Below are positions 22,700-32,879 of a stretch of 64,000 bases of DNA, piece by piece; the first letter of the stretch is position 1; every line of letters starts with the position of its first letter. This stretch comes from Congeria kusceri. Taxonomy: Eukaryota; Mollusca; Bivalvia; Myida; Dreissenidae. A program made the translations under genes and the position numbers. The stretch is from positions 3,963,501-4,027,500 of the forward strand of contig CM051034.1 in NCBI GenBank assembly GCA_027627225.1, in the 5' to 3' direction. The notes under the pieces were generated by a model. That model ran no database searches. It was not told the origin of the DNA and saw only the letters and a list, made by a program, of their open reading frames with translations.

Positions 22700-23530
22700 T
22701 GTCTTTGGAAAACCGGGCTTAATGTACGTGCATAGTGTTGTCCCGGAGCAGTCTGCACAGGCTAAAGCTGGTATTCCATAGATGCGTCAGCACATTATGT
22801 CTGCGTGTTGTGCTTTCCGTCTGCGATTCCGTTGACGTTGCTACTATTCCATTGATGCGTTTATCATCCGTCAACCATTGCGTTTTTCTTTACAATTGTT
22901 TTCAGACTATCATTGTGAAAATGACTTCTTAAGACGAGTTATCGCAACTTTTGTTAATGGGTGGAGTTCTGTACATAAAGAAAAGTAAGAGTAAGCGAAA
23001 GCATAGATTTTGGGTGCGGTCAATCATAAAGAATCGACGTGTATACTTTAAGGTGTTGTCCCTATATTCTTTTAATTTCATATCGACAAAATGGGGTATT
23101 TACCAACTAATTCAATTAATTTTTCGCTAATATCAGTATTACTTAGCTGCCCCTTCATTTTTAACGCGCTCCGATGACCTCCGTCTGCGTTAAAAGAAAC
23201 GCGCACTGCTCGTTTTCGGGCGCATTCGATTTTATTGCATACACGCAGATGCGTGTATGGAATAGCGCACTATACATATCGTTTGGTGTGTTTTTATCAG
23301 AGACGTAACACAGAGACACAAGATGGCAACGGAACAAGTTGACGCGTCTATGGAATACCAGCTTAATCCGGGACGACACTTTTATGGTATTTTCTATGTT
23401 AAGGAAGTCTCTTCTAAACATAAATCCACTGTAGGTGGAAAGTGTCGTTCCGGATTAGCCTGTGCGGACTGCATAGGCTGATATGGGATGACACTTTACG
23501 CACATGCATTAAGCCCAGTTTTCCCATGAC
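22700..23530. mobile_element. PIF/Harbinger-like element with a transposase remnant (unit A copy)
   Basis: The ends form a long inverted repeat: GGAAAACCGGGCTTAATGTA on the left and, complemented from the right, GGAAAACTGGGCTTAATGCA, extending about 60 bp through GTGT, TCCC and GCAGTCxGCACAGGCT. Inside, at about 22994-23055, KRKHRFWVRSIIKNRR resembles the N-terminal (R/K)RFWVRP segment of Harbinger DDE transposases. No catalytic core remains. Unit A lacks about 600 bp that B and C retain. Confidence 0.55.
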
Positions 23531-23648
23531 ACGGCTCATATCTAAAATTGTTTAGGATCATTTGTGAAAACGTAATATTACGTTCCGAACTTTGTTACGA
23601 AAGGGTCGAATACTGGTCCAGTTCAAGTCCTTAAATATTTTCTTGCGC

Positions 23649-24313
23649 AGTGACATTAGGTGCCCAATGTGGGACAGTAAGTTACAGTGACATTAGGTGC
23701 CCAATGTGGGACAGTAAGTTACAGTGACATTAGGTGCCCAATGTGGGACAGTAAGTTACAGTGACATTAGGTGCCCAGTGTGGGACAGTAAGTTACAGTG
23801 ACATTAGGTGCCCAATGTGGGACAGTAAGTTACAGTGACATTAGGTGCCCAGTGTGGGACAGTAAGTTACAGTGACATTAGGTGCCCAGTGTGGGACAGT
23901 AAGTTACATTGACATTAGGTGCCCAGTGTGGGACAGTAAGTTACAGTGACATTAGGTGCCCAGTGCGGGACAGTAAGTTACAGTGACATTAGGTGCCCAG
24001 TGTGGGACAGTAAGTTACAGTGACATTAGGTGCCCAATGTGGGACAGTAAGTTACAGTGACATTAGCTGCCCAATGTGGGACAGTAAGTTACAGTGACAT
24101 TAGGTGCCCAATGTGGGACAGTAAGTTACAGTGACATTAGGTGCCCAATGTGGGACAGTAAGTTACAGTGACATTAGGTGCCCAATGTGGGACAGTAAGT
24201 TACAGTGACATTAGGTTCCCAATGTGGGACAGTAAGTTACAGTGACATTAGGTGCCCAATGTGGGACAGTAAGTTACAGTGACATTAGGTGCCCAATGTG
24301 GGACAGTAAGTTA
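23649..24313. repeat. 37-bp minisatellite, 18 copies
   Basis: The unit is 37 bp with core TGACATTAGGTGCCCA and GTGGGACAGTAAGTTACAG. Eighteen head-to-tail units differ by few bases (CAATG/CAGTG variants, a single GCTGCC and a single GTTCCC). Units B (about 47268-47304) and C (about 61569-61605) each carry one unit at the same place. Confidence 0.95.
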
Positions 24314-24873
24314 TACGGGTTCACTATCATTACCCTGAGTATAATGGGACACTTAAAAAAAAATTCTTGCCCAATATTTTGGGGTATTCAAAAATAACTC
24401 CTAAAATTATGTTCTAGAATTTAGGGTAATATAAGATACAGTCTATTCTTCTGGGTGGTACATTTTATTACCTCAGCATATTAATTTCTTACTTTAAAGA
24501 ATAAATATTATTATAGGGTATGTTTGTTAATAGAGTAATGTTGATAATATCAAATTACTTTGTTGCTTGGGACTTGGTATTTTTCAAAAGATTAAATGAG
24601 AAGACGTCTTTCATACTCCAGTAGAGTAGGAAGGCCCCTGACAGTGTTAATTATGGAACATAGATAAGCATTCACAACATAGAGAGTCACAAGTCGCAAT
24701 GCAACCAGCATATTAGCAGGATATGTGTGGTTTATACAGTAACAACATAAGGTGATATTGTGTCTTCAAATATTTAATTTATTTATCCACATAACAAAAT
24801 TCAGCATTCAAATGAGTCCCAATATTGAGGGACTCACAAAATGAATAGTTTTACAAAAATTAGGTGTTTCGTA

Positions 24874-25075
24874 ATGATTCCGGGTCCTGGGAAATAGACT
24901 TTGTTCGGATTTAAAATTCCAGGAATATTGGCCCCTGGCCATTTGCTACACCAATTAAGCATCCCCCATTGAGGGGATTAAGACAAAAATGCTTGTCTCT
25001 AGGGTGGGGAATTGGACCCCCAAAAATACAATTAGTCAGATACTCCTAGGTTTGCCTGCTGTTATTGATAGGTGC
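24874..25075. mobile_element. Partial GCACYTATCAATA-type MITE (left end deleted)
   Basis: It matches the right two thirds of the elements at 49616-49901 and 63014-63299 and keeps the right terminus TATTGATAGGTGC. The left part is lost with about 0.9 kb of neighbouring sequence, in a deletion joined at AATGATTCC near 24873. Confidence 0.65.
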
Positions 25076-25437
25076 ATTATTTCTTCAAACATGCCTTTGC
25101 TGTATGTTAGCAACTTTACCCCAAAATTTATGAACAGTTTTGCATGGTGAAAATGTTCCATGAACAAATGATCAAATTTTGTTGGTGACAGGGATAACCG
25201 TCTGGATCCAGGAATTGTACATGTTTATATTCTACTTTGTTATGAAATATTATAAGAAATTGTTTTGCTACAAACGATGATGAAAATTTGATGGGACTGT
25301 TTACGAAAATTCCTCTGTCTTAGCCAATTTTTGACTTAGTCAATTAGTTTTCAAAATACAGCTTACATTCTGATGGGAATTTTAAGGTAAATTTAGGGGG
25401 AAAATGTATACTTTTTAAGCAGGGGAATGTGTCCCAA

Positions 25438-26172
25438 ATGAGAGATACCATGAAAGAATTATTATCGGGTATCAAAGATGAAATCGTGAAGACACTTTCA
25501 AAGCAAATCGAAGTGCTGGAATCAAGAATCTTTGAACGCGAAGTTGAGAATGATAGACTGAAACATGAAATTAAAGACCTGAACAAAAAACTTGCGGATC
25601 AAGAAGAAGTTAATTCCAAACTAGCTGATTCTGTTGTCAAGCACGAAACTGAAAGGAGGAAAATTGAAAATGAGGCAAACCAATATAGCCGAAGTAACAA
25701 TATCATAATCAGCGGAATATCGCATATCGAAGAACTTATAGAAGGCAAAAAACAATTCAAGCGATTTGAAACAGCTGAAGAAACTACCAAATATATGGTA
25801 GAAACTTTGAACAGCAAACTGGGCTGCCAGATAGCCACAAGTGAAATCGATATTGCCCATCGTTTAAAGAAAGGACCAGAAGGAAAGAAGGACATTATTG
25901 TACGCTTTCAGTCCAGGTTACTTCGTAACACAGTGCTCAGACAAGGTCGTATTCTCCGCCAAGCAGGTATATTTATTAGAGAAGACCTCACACCTCTAAA
26001 TTTGGAGGTCTTTATGAGTGTCAAACGCAAAATGACTGACGAAGTGTCCAGTGTATGGACTCGTAATGGGGTTATCCTCTACAGAAATGCACAGGAACAG
26101 GTGACCCGTGTCGACTTTGAGGACTATCAGACCTGGTTAGACCTGCCCTGGCCAAAACGACCTGCGAAGTAA
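25438..26172 (+). CDS. LINE ORF1 protein: coiled coil, RRM-like and C-terminal domain
   Basis: The first ATG straddles the insertion junction (its AT is target DNA), so the native N-terminus is probably missing. About 244 residues remain: a heptad-rich coiled coil (about 1-80: IEVLESRIFEREVENDRLKH), then NQYSRSNNIIISGI, an RRM-like part, and a basic C-terminal region (DIAHRLKKG, DIIVRFQSRLLRNTVL, IFIREDLTP). This is the usual ORF1p plan of L1-type elements, an RNA-binding trimeric chaperone. It ends LPWPKRPAK then TAA. Confidence 0.85.
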   Translation: MRDTMKELLSGIKDEIVKTLSKQIEVLESRIFEREVENDRLKHEIKDLNKKLADQEEVNSKLADSVVKHETERRKIENEANQYSRSNNIIISGISHIEELIEGKKQFKRFETAEETTKYMVETLNSKLGCQIATSEIDIAHRLKKGPEGKKDIIVRFQSRLLRNTVLRQGRILRQAGIFIREDLTPLNLEVFMSVKRKMTDEVSSVWTRNGVILYRNAQEQVTRVDFEDYQTWLDLPWPKRPAK

Positions 26173-28691
26173 CGGCGATCAGTGTTTTCATTATCTATCA
26201 TTGGACAGTATAGATTTTTGTATAATTTGAACGGTGCTATCATGCGTGACAAATCTGGTAAAATGGATGTAGTTAAAACGGTTCTCATATAATCACAATT
26301 TTGTGATTAAGTTTAACAGGTTCACAAAATTAACGCTCGTCTTAAAATAAGGATGAATTGAAAATAAGTTGTAAAATAAATATTGATTTGATAGTAATAA
26401 ATATAATAATCAGTAAAGTGGTTAACAAAATCAACGTTTGTCTTGTAAATTAAGATGAAATGTAAAAATAAGTAGTAATAAATTTGATAATAATAAATAT
26501 TGATCACTTCATACATATAGTGTTTCCATTAGTCCATATTATATAGTGTACATTAATTGTAAACAATAAACTAGTATGCATATAAATATCATATATGTTT
26601 TACATTAAATATATTTAATATTTGATAGTGATAAATACAACAATAATAAATATAGATCCTTTTGTATACAACAACAACAACATTATACATAATGTATTTA
26701 TTAGTGTATATTATATGTGTAATTTAATTGTTAACAATAAATTAGTGATAAAACAATAATAATAAATATAATTAGTGATAAAACAATAATAATAAATATA
26801 GATCACTATATATACATAGTGTATTAATTACTTGATATTATATAGTGTAAATTAATTGTAAACAATAAATTAGTATGCATAGAAATATCATATATGTGTT
26901 TCACTATATGTAGTAAATTTTCAAAATGTGTAGATTAGTGTATATTTTATATTGTACATTAGTTGTAAACAACAATAAGTATATATAGAATTATCAGATA
27001 TGTGTACATGTACGAAAAGTGATAGCCGTGCTTTATCTTCAGTTATTCCTTTCCTACTATGCACTTATTTCTTTTATAGTATACGTCCTGGCTACACTTT
27101 CCTTGCAAAAATTCGTCAAATACAGTGCCTTCCACCGTTTTCGTTAAAAAGGGCAAAACGGAAGCATTAATTAATTTGTTGTTGCATGTTGTTTGAATCT
27201 CAATGCCTTTATTTGTTGGAAGTATTGTTGTATGTTAAGCATGAAGGTCAATGAACAAAAATTCAAATTAGACATAAGTTTGCATCACATATAAATACTA
27301 TTTCTTTTTACTAAACGAACTCTATATAATACATTTATTGACATGTATAAGACAGTGCAAAAGATATGTATAAGATCATCTTAGCGAAACATAATTGTGT
27401 ATAATATATACAATATAAAATCATTGTAATGTTTTCCAATCCTCTTTTAAAATATATTTTAGCGAAACATAATTGTGTATAATATATACAATATAAAATC
27501 ATTGTAATGTTTTCCAATCCTCTCTTAAAATATATTTCTTGATGTTATATATTTTTTAGTTCCTAAACTGCTTCTCTTTTTTCGTTTTCGCTAAAGAGGG
27601 CAAATACGGAAAACGCTTTAGTAATTTAAATATTTAACAATTTGTAGTATCTCCATATGTTTCTTCTGTTGGAAGATGCATTTACATGGGGATCCACATA
27701 TATTGTTTTTTCGACAAGCCTTTTAATTAAATAACATTCATACTTAATACATATCTGCAAAGTTCATAACCTGGTAACACTTGAATCTTCATTTGGGTTG
27801 CAATTTTCTTTCACTTGCGAAGAAATTACTGGAAGTGAACTCGTTAGCTTGTGTTAAAAATGCAACAGTAATGCAGTCGAATTGATGTTTTTCCTTATTT
27901 AAATTGCAAACATTTTAATTATTAGTTCGCGTCATCTTGGTAAAACTCTATAAATGGGATCAGATCCGGTAATTAAAACTAAATTGACACGCATCTTTAG
28001 AGTTCATTAATTTTTAAATGTTAACAATAACACAAATGAAATGTTGTTCTTCTCCCTACAAGATATGTATATGCATATTTGAAATTCTTGTTTTTATAAG
28101 ATACATTTATAAGAAATTATTACAATGCACAACATGTTCCAATTTTATTCTCTGTTCAGTTAATAAATATTAATATGATAAGATTTATAAGAAACTGTTC
28201 CAGGGCACTGCATACTACAATATTATAGCAATAGTAGCCTTTTTTTTCTAGAACGTTATCAAATACAACACGTTCAAATACTAGTTTTTTTTTTCCCAGC
28301 TTTCAATAAATTAAATGATAAATGAATGTTTTATGAGTAAATATAGAGATTTTTTTCATAATTTATCCTGAATAGAAGTGTATACAACTGCTACATTTCT
28401 TAAATTTTTGGTCTATTGAGACATTGTTGTATCTAAACCTGATATATTTCCAATTGCATATATATGCCAATATATTAATGCACGATGATTAACTTCCTTT
28501 TAAGTGTTTATAGAGGAAATCCATGCTTAGGTTGTCTGTCAAAGTAGTCAGTATTCTTTTATGTTTGTTTGTTTATTGTTTATACTTTTTTGTTGCTTCC
28601 GTTCCTTATATGGAGATCCTGCTTATTGCGTTCAAACCGATGCACCTGCTTTTACATATCACTATAATCACCTATTTCATGCTTCTCGCTA
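26173..28691. other. AT-rich gap between LINE ORF1 and ORF2
   Basis: About 2.5 kb with no coding potential. It has ATAATAAATATAGATC-type repeats (26380-26820) and a tandem duplication of about 79 bp starting near 27382 and 27460 (TAGCGAAACATAATTGTG). A short hydrophobic open frame at 28523-28705 just before ORF2 is not convincing. L1 ORFs are usually almost adjacent, so this may be a nested insertion or a lineage trait. Confidence 0.5.
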
Positions 28692-31600
28692 ATGTGTTCC
28701 CTTAAAATATTATCTTTAAACTGCAGAGGCATCCAGGGCATAAAGAAAAGATTACAAGTATTTCAATATTTAAAAGATACAAATTGTGACATATTATGTC
28801 TTCAAGATACACATTTTGTTTGCGATCAATATAAAACTATTTACTCAGAATGGGGGGCAGAATGTTTTATGAGTTATGGCTCTTCCAATTCCCGCGGTGT
28901 TGCAATTTTCCTTTCAAAGAAACTTGAGTACAAAATACATAACGTTTATTATGATGACCAAGGAAACTTTATTCTGCTTGATTTAAATCTCGGTGAAACC
29001 AGAATTACCATTGTTACTATCTATGGGCCAAACACTGATATCCCGGACTTTTTTAACAATATCTTCCAGAAAATTGACACAATTAGTAATGATTCTTTCT
29101 TGATTTGTGGTGACTTTAATTTAGTATTAGACCCAAATCTGGATTACGATAATTATAAAACAGTGAATAATAAAAATGCAAGACAAACTGTTATAAAGCA
29201 TATTGAAGAACGCAATCTTTCCGACCCTTTCAGAGTTAACTACCCTGTTTCGAAACGATACACATGGAGACGAACAAACCCCATACAACAAGCTAGGCTT
29301 GATTTTTTCCTTTTATCACCGCTTTTATTACCAGCATTCGTCGATGTAAACATTCTACCAAGTTTCCAATCCGATCACTCAATTGTAATCATGTCTTTAC
29401 AATTTACTAATTTTAGCCATGGCAAAGGTCTATGGAAGCATAATAATAATCTGTTAGGTGATATCGTCTACTTAAACACTATTAATAAAAAAATAAACGA
29501 AATTAAACAACAATATATGGTCCCCGTTTATAATTTTGATAACATGTCTGATATAAAAGATCAAGACATACAATTCACGATTGATGATCAACTTTTTCTC
29601 GATACTTTACTTATGGAAATACGGGGCAAAGCTATATCTTACAGTTCCTATAAGAAGAAATCGACTAACAATCGTGAAAAGCAACTTAAACTCGAAATCG
29701 AAGAACTAGAAAAAACTCTCACAGATGATAATGTTCAATATATTAATAATTTAAAAGCTGAACTTAAAAATATATATGATGAAAAATTAAAAGGGTCCGT
29801 TATTAGGTCGAGAGCTGAATGGGTTCAAAATGGTGAAAAACCCTCGAAACTATTCTGTAACCTTGAAAAATACAATTATACGACAAAAACTATGACCAAC
29901 TTAATTAATGATAATGGAATTGTACTAGATAACCGATCTGACATTTTAAAAGAAACTGCCTTTTTCTATAAAAAACTATACCAGTCTCAAAATGTAAACG
30001 TGTACGATGAAGATTTAAATAGTTATGCAAATGACATAGAAATACCCAAACTGTCAAGTGAACAGTTAAATAATTTAGAAGGGCCAATCACATTAAATGA
30101 GGCTTCTATTGTTTTAAAAAACATGGCAAATAATAAAAGCCCAGGTTCATCCGGTTTTACAAATGACTTTTTTAAGGCATTTTGGCCAAAATTGGGCACC
30201 TTCGTTTGCAGAGCTTTAAATCATGCATTTACAAGTGGAAATTTATCCGTTACTCAAACACAAGGTATAATTATCTGCATTCCAAAAGGTGACAAACCTA
30301 GACAATTTTTACAGAACTGGCGGCCAATAACGTTACTAAATACTGTATATAAAATCGGTTCTGGATGCATAGCAAACAGGTTGAAACTGTATATAGATAA
30401 ACTAATAAACAATGACCAATCTGGATTTATCAAGGGTAGGTTCATAGGAGAGAACACCAGACTCATTTACGATATACTTAATTACACAGATGAAAATGAA
30501 ATCCCGGGTCTGCTGTTGCTAATAGATTTTGAAAAGGCCTTTGACTCTTTGTCATGGGCATTTGTTAATCGGACTCTATCATGGTTTAATTTCGGTCCTG
30601 ATATAATAAAATGGTTTAATGTATTGTATAAAGACGGAGTATCGGCGGTCACGCAGTGTGGGTTTTTATCAGATTTTTTTCCAATACAACGTGGCTGCAG
30701 ACAAGGGGATCCGCTCAGTTGCTACATTTTTATACTATGCGCTGAAATATTGTCTAATAAAATAAGGTCTAATCCTAAGATTAAGGGAATCAAAATTAAT
30801 GACATGGAATATAAATTGTCACAATTTTCCGACGACACTTCGATACTCCTGGATGGCTCTGCAGCATCTCTCAATGAAACTTTAGATGTATTGTCACACT
30901 TCACACACTACTCAGGGTTAAAAGTTAATTTCGACAAAACGAAAGTAGTCTGGATAGGTAAAAATAAGTTTAGCTCCGAAAGTATTAAAACAAGATGGAA
31001 ATTAAATTGGAACCAACAAACATTTGACATGCTTGGCTTAACATTCCACATTGACCTTAAAAAAATGGTAGAACTAAATTATGCTGACAAAATAGTTAAA
31101 ATAAAAGCCTTATTAAAAAACTGGACCAGAAGGATTTTAACACCGATAGGAAGAATTCAAGTAATTAAAACTTTAGCATTGCCGGTGTTAAATCATCTCT
31201 TTCTTTCCTTGCCTAATCCACCACAAAATTTGTTAATAGAGATCAATGAATTATTTTTTAATTTTGTGTGGAATGGTAAACCACGAATTAGCAAAACTAT
31301 TTTAATAAAGGAATATACTGAAGGAGGTTTAAAGATGATTGATTTGTTTTCCTTTGTTAGCTCTCTGAAGTGCTCATGGATCCGTAGAATTGTCACTGGG
31401 AATGGAAAATGGATAAATATTGTTAATTTAATGATTGATCTTCAAAAATTATATAACTGTGGCAGTCACTATCCTGAAAACTTAATTAACAAGATACAAA
31501 ATGAATTTTGGAAAGATACATTGAAATCATTTGCTGAACTTTGTAGAAAAGAACCATTTAAAAATCAGCTGTTGCTACAAAATCCAATATTCTATAACCC

Positions 31601-32456
31601 AGACATAACAATTGGTAACAAAAGTGTATTTTTTAAATCATGGTTTGAAAAAGGCGTTCATTTTGTTGGGGACTTGATGCACAATGCTGAACTTTTAACC
31701 TTTTATAGTTATGATGATTTCTGCAAAGTATATAACTTCCATCCAAACTACTTATTTTTCCTAGGAATTATTAACGCAGTTGCAAGATACATGAAGCTTA
31801 GAAGCTCTTATGATACTTACTTTATGAAGCCGTTTATTCCCACTAGCCTAAGGTCCATCTTAGAAAACACAAAAGGTACAAAACCTATGTATGATATAAT
31901 TAGCAAAAATGAGTCTTCGCCAGTGTGTATAGATAAATGGTCGAACATTTTTAATTCTATTGAAACAAAAGAATGGCGACATATTTTTGATATGCCTTTT
32001 CGTATTACACAGGATACCAATTTACAGTGGTTTCAATATAGAATTGTACATAGAATCATAGGTACAAACTCCTTCTTATTTAAAATTGGTTATGCCACTT
32101 CAGCCAACTGTACCTTCTGTCAAACTGAATGTGAAACTATTCAACATATATTTTGGGAATGTAAGCATGTCAATCAGTTAATAACAGAATTTTTTTCTGG
32201 ATGTAATCATTTTTCGAACTTTCTTAATATGCCTTCCTTTATACTGGGACATGCAAATACAAATGGACCCTTAAACTTAACATTTGTTTTGATCAAAATG
32301 TTTATTTATAATTGTAAAATGAACCAAACTAGACCCACTCTTAAAGCAGCAAAATCGTACCTGTCCTTGCATTGCCATGTACTAAATGAAATTAACTATT
32401 TTAATGATTTGCGTAAAAGTAAAGAATGGGAACTATTGTTACCCCTTTTCCAGTAG
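28692..32456 (+). CDS. LINE ORF2 protein: APE endonuclease and reverse transcriptase, intact
   Basis: 1254 residues with no stop or shift. Endonuclease: LSLNCRG, CLQDTH (Asp where most relatives have Glu), IYGPNTD, ICGDFN, RLDFFLLS, SDHSIV. RT: NKSPGSSGFTNDFFKAFW, CIPKGDKPRQFLQNWRPITL, NDQSGFIKGRF, LLIDFEKAFDSLSW, QRGCRQGDPLSCYIFIL, LSQFSDDTSILLD (catalytic SDD in place of ADD). The C-terminus has a CxxC-H-C knuckle (CTFCQTECETIQHIFWEC). Together these make the nick and copy the RNA at the target. The open frame and recent insertion make it a candidate active source, though the damaged 5' end argues against autonomous mobility. Confidence 0.93.
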   Translation: MCSLKILSLNCRGIQGIKKRLQVFQYLKDTNCDILCLQDTHFVCDQYKTIYSEWGAECFMSYGSSNSRGVAIFLSKKLEYKIHNVYYDDQGNFILLDLNLGETRITIVTIYGPNTDIPDFFNNIFQKIDTISNDSFLICGDFNLVLDPNLDYDNYKTVNNKNARQTVIKHIEERNLSDPFRVNYPVSKRYTWRRTNPIQQARLDFFLLSPLLLPAFVDVNILPSFQSDHSIVIMSLQFTNFSHGKGLWKHNNNLLGDIVYLNTINKKINEIKQQYMVPVYNFDNMSDIKDQDIQFTIDDQLFLDTLLMEIRGKAISYSSYKKKSTNNREKQLKLEIEELEKTLTDDNVQYINNLKAELKNIYDEKLKGSVIRSRAEWVQNGEKPSKLFCNLEKYNYTTKTMTNLINDNGIVLDNRSDILKETAFFYKKLYQSQNVNVYDEDLNSYANDIEIPKLSSEQLNNLEGPITLNEASIVLKNMANNKSPGSSGFTNDFFKAFWPKLGTFVCRALNHAFTSGNLSVTQTQGIIICIPKGDKPRQFLQNWRPITLLNTVYKIGSGCIANRLKLYIDKLINNDQSGFIKGRFIGENTRLIYDILNYTDENEIPGLLLLIDFEKAFDSLSWAFVNRTLSWFNFGPDIIKWFNVLYKDGVSAVTQCGFLSDFFPIQRGCRQGDPLSCYIFILCAEILSNKIRSNPKIKGIKINDMEYKLSQFSDDTSILLDGSAASLNETLDVLSHFTHYSGLKVNFDKTKVVWIGKNKFSSESIKTRWKLNWNQQTFDMLGLTFHIDLKKMVELNYADKIVKIKALLKNWTRRILTPIGRIQVIKTLALPVLNHLFLSLPNPPQNLLIEINELFFNFVWNGKPRISKTILIKEYTEGGLKMIDLFSFVSSLKCSWIRRIVTGNGKWINIVNLMIDLQKLYNCGSHYPENLINKIQNEFWKDTLKSFAELCRKEPFKNQLLLQNPIFYNPDITIGNKSVFFKSWFEKGVHFVGDLMHNAELLTFYSYDDFCKVYNFHPNYLFFLGIINAVARYMKLRSSYDTYFMKPFIPTSLRSILENTKGTKPMYDIISKNESSPVCIDKWSNIFNSIETKEWRHIFDMPFRITQDTNLQWFQYRIVHRIIGTNSFLFKIGYATSANCTFCQTECETIQHIFWECKHVNQLITEFFSGCNHFSNFLNMPSFILGHANTNGPLNLTFVLIKMFIYNCKMNQTRPTLKAAKSYLSLHCHVLNEINYFNDLRKSKEWELLLPLFQ

Positions 32457-32649
32457 TTGTGATATGGGACCTTAGAAATTTTGTATTGTCAACTTTTTAT
32501 TAACAAATATTGTTTATATTGTAATGTAAAAGCTATTGATGGTAAAATGTATAAAATGTGTTATAATATGCATATATTTCTTGTAAACTCTGTACGGTGT
32601 CCCAAATTGGCCGTAAAAACACTGGCAATGAACTGGCTTGGAAAAGATT

Positions 32650-32730
32650 TGCACACTATGATTGCAGTCTGCAGTCCGCACAGGCTGATCGGGGACGAAA
32701 CTTTACGTCCGTTCATTAAGCCCAGTTTTC
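32650..32730. mobile_element. Half of the Harbinger-like repeat directly before the CARD gene start
   Basis: GCAGTCCGCACAGGCTGATC and CATTAAGCCCAGTTTTCCCA are the inner and outer parts of one terminal repeat of the 22700-23530 element. The piece ends about 40 bp before the ATG at 32769. The same fragment precedes copies 2 (50333-50420) and 3 (63740-63812). Confidence 0.6.
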
Positions 32731-32768
32731 CCACAACAAGCTTCATTTTATTTTCAGTGAACTAAAGG

Positions 32769-32879
32769 ATGGACGAAGATGACCGAAGAAAATTTCAAGC
32801 TATATATCTTCGTTTTGTGCAGAGTGTTGACGCGATTGAGATGCTTGGTTATATTACTTGCCTATCAGACCACACAATG
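32769..32879 (+). CDS. CARD gene copy 1, exon 1
   Basis: 37 codons from ATGGACGAAGATGAC to CACACAATG/GTAAGT. It encodes helices 1-2 of the CARD. The same start, length and donor occur in copies 2 and 3. Confidence 0.8.

Larger units (their letters stand above)
25440..32596 (+). mobile_element. L1/Tx1-like non-LTR retrotransposon, 7.16 kb, with target duplication
   Basis: An 11-bp direct repeat GTGTCCCAAAT flanks it (25429-25439 and 32597-32607). Unit C has the uninterrupted target (GTGTCCCAAATTGGCCCTAA near 63676) and so does B (near 50275), so insertion followed duplication. It encodes an ORF1 protein (to 26172) and an intact 1254-codon ORF2 (28692-32456), separated by an unusual 2.5 kb AT-rich gap, and ends in a 140-bp 3' UTR without a long A tail. 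The 5' end falls on the ORF1 start, so it is probably 5'-truncated. Confidence 0.92.
18010..32768. other. Duplicated unit A, upstream part (interrupted by two LINEs)
   Basis: Sequence from about 18010 to 18729, 22480 to 25439 and 32597 to 32768 aligns in order with unit B (45037-50449) and unit C (59212-63846). Without the CR1-like and L1-like insertions about 3.85 kb remain. Relative to B and C, unit A also lacks about 600 bp inside the Harbinger-like element (junction near 22722) and about 0.9 kb ending near 24875. It carries an expanded 37-bp minisatellite. The unit leads directly into the first exon of CARD gene copy 1. Confidence 0.85.

Noticed and set aside
23649..24313. CRISPR-like array
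   Set aside because: The 37-bp units are contiguous with no unique spacers and lie in eukaryotic DNA; it is a minisatellite.
28523..28705. 60-codon hydrophobic open frame just before LINE ORF2
   Set aside because: T-rich DNA gives Leu/Phe-rich frames by chance; there is no conserved motif and it overlaps the ORF2 start.
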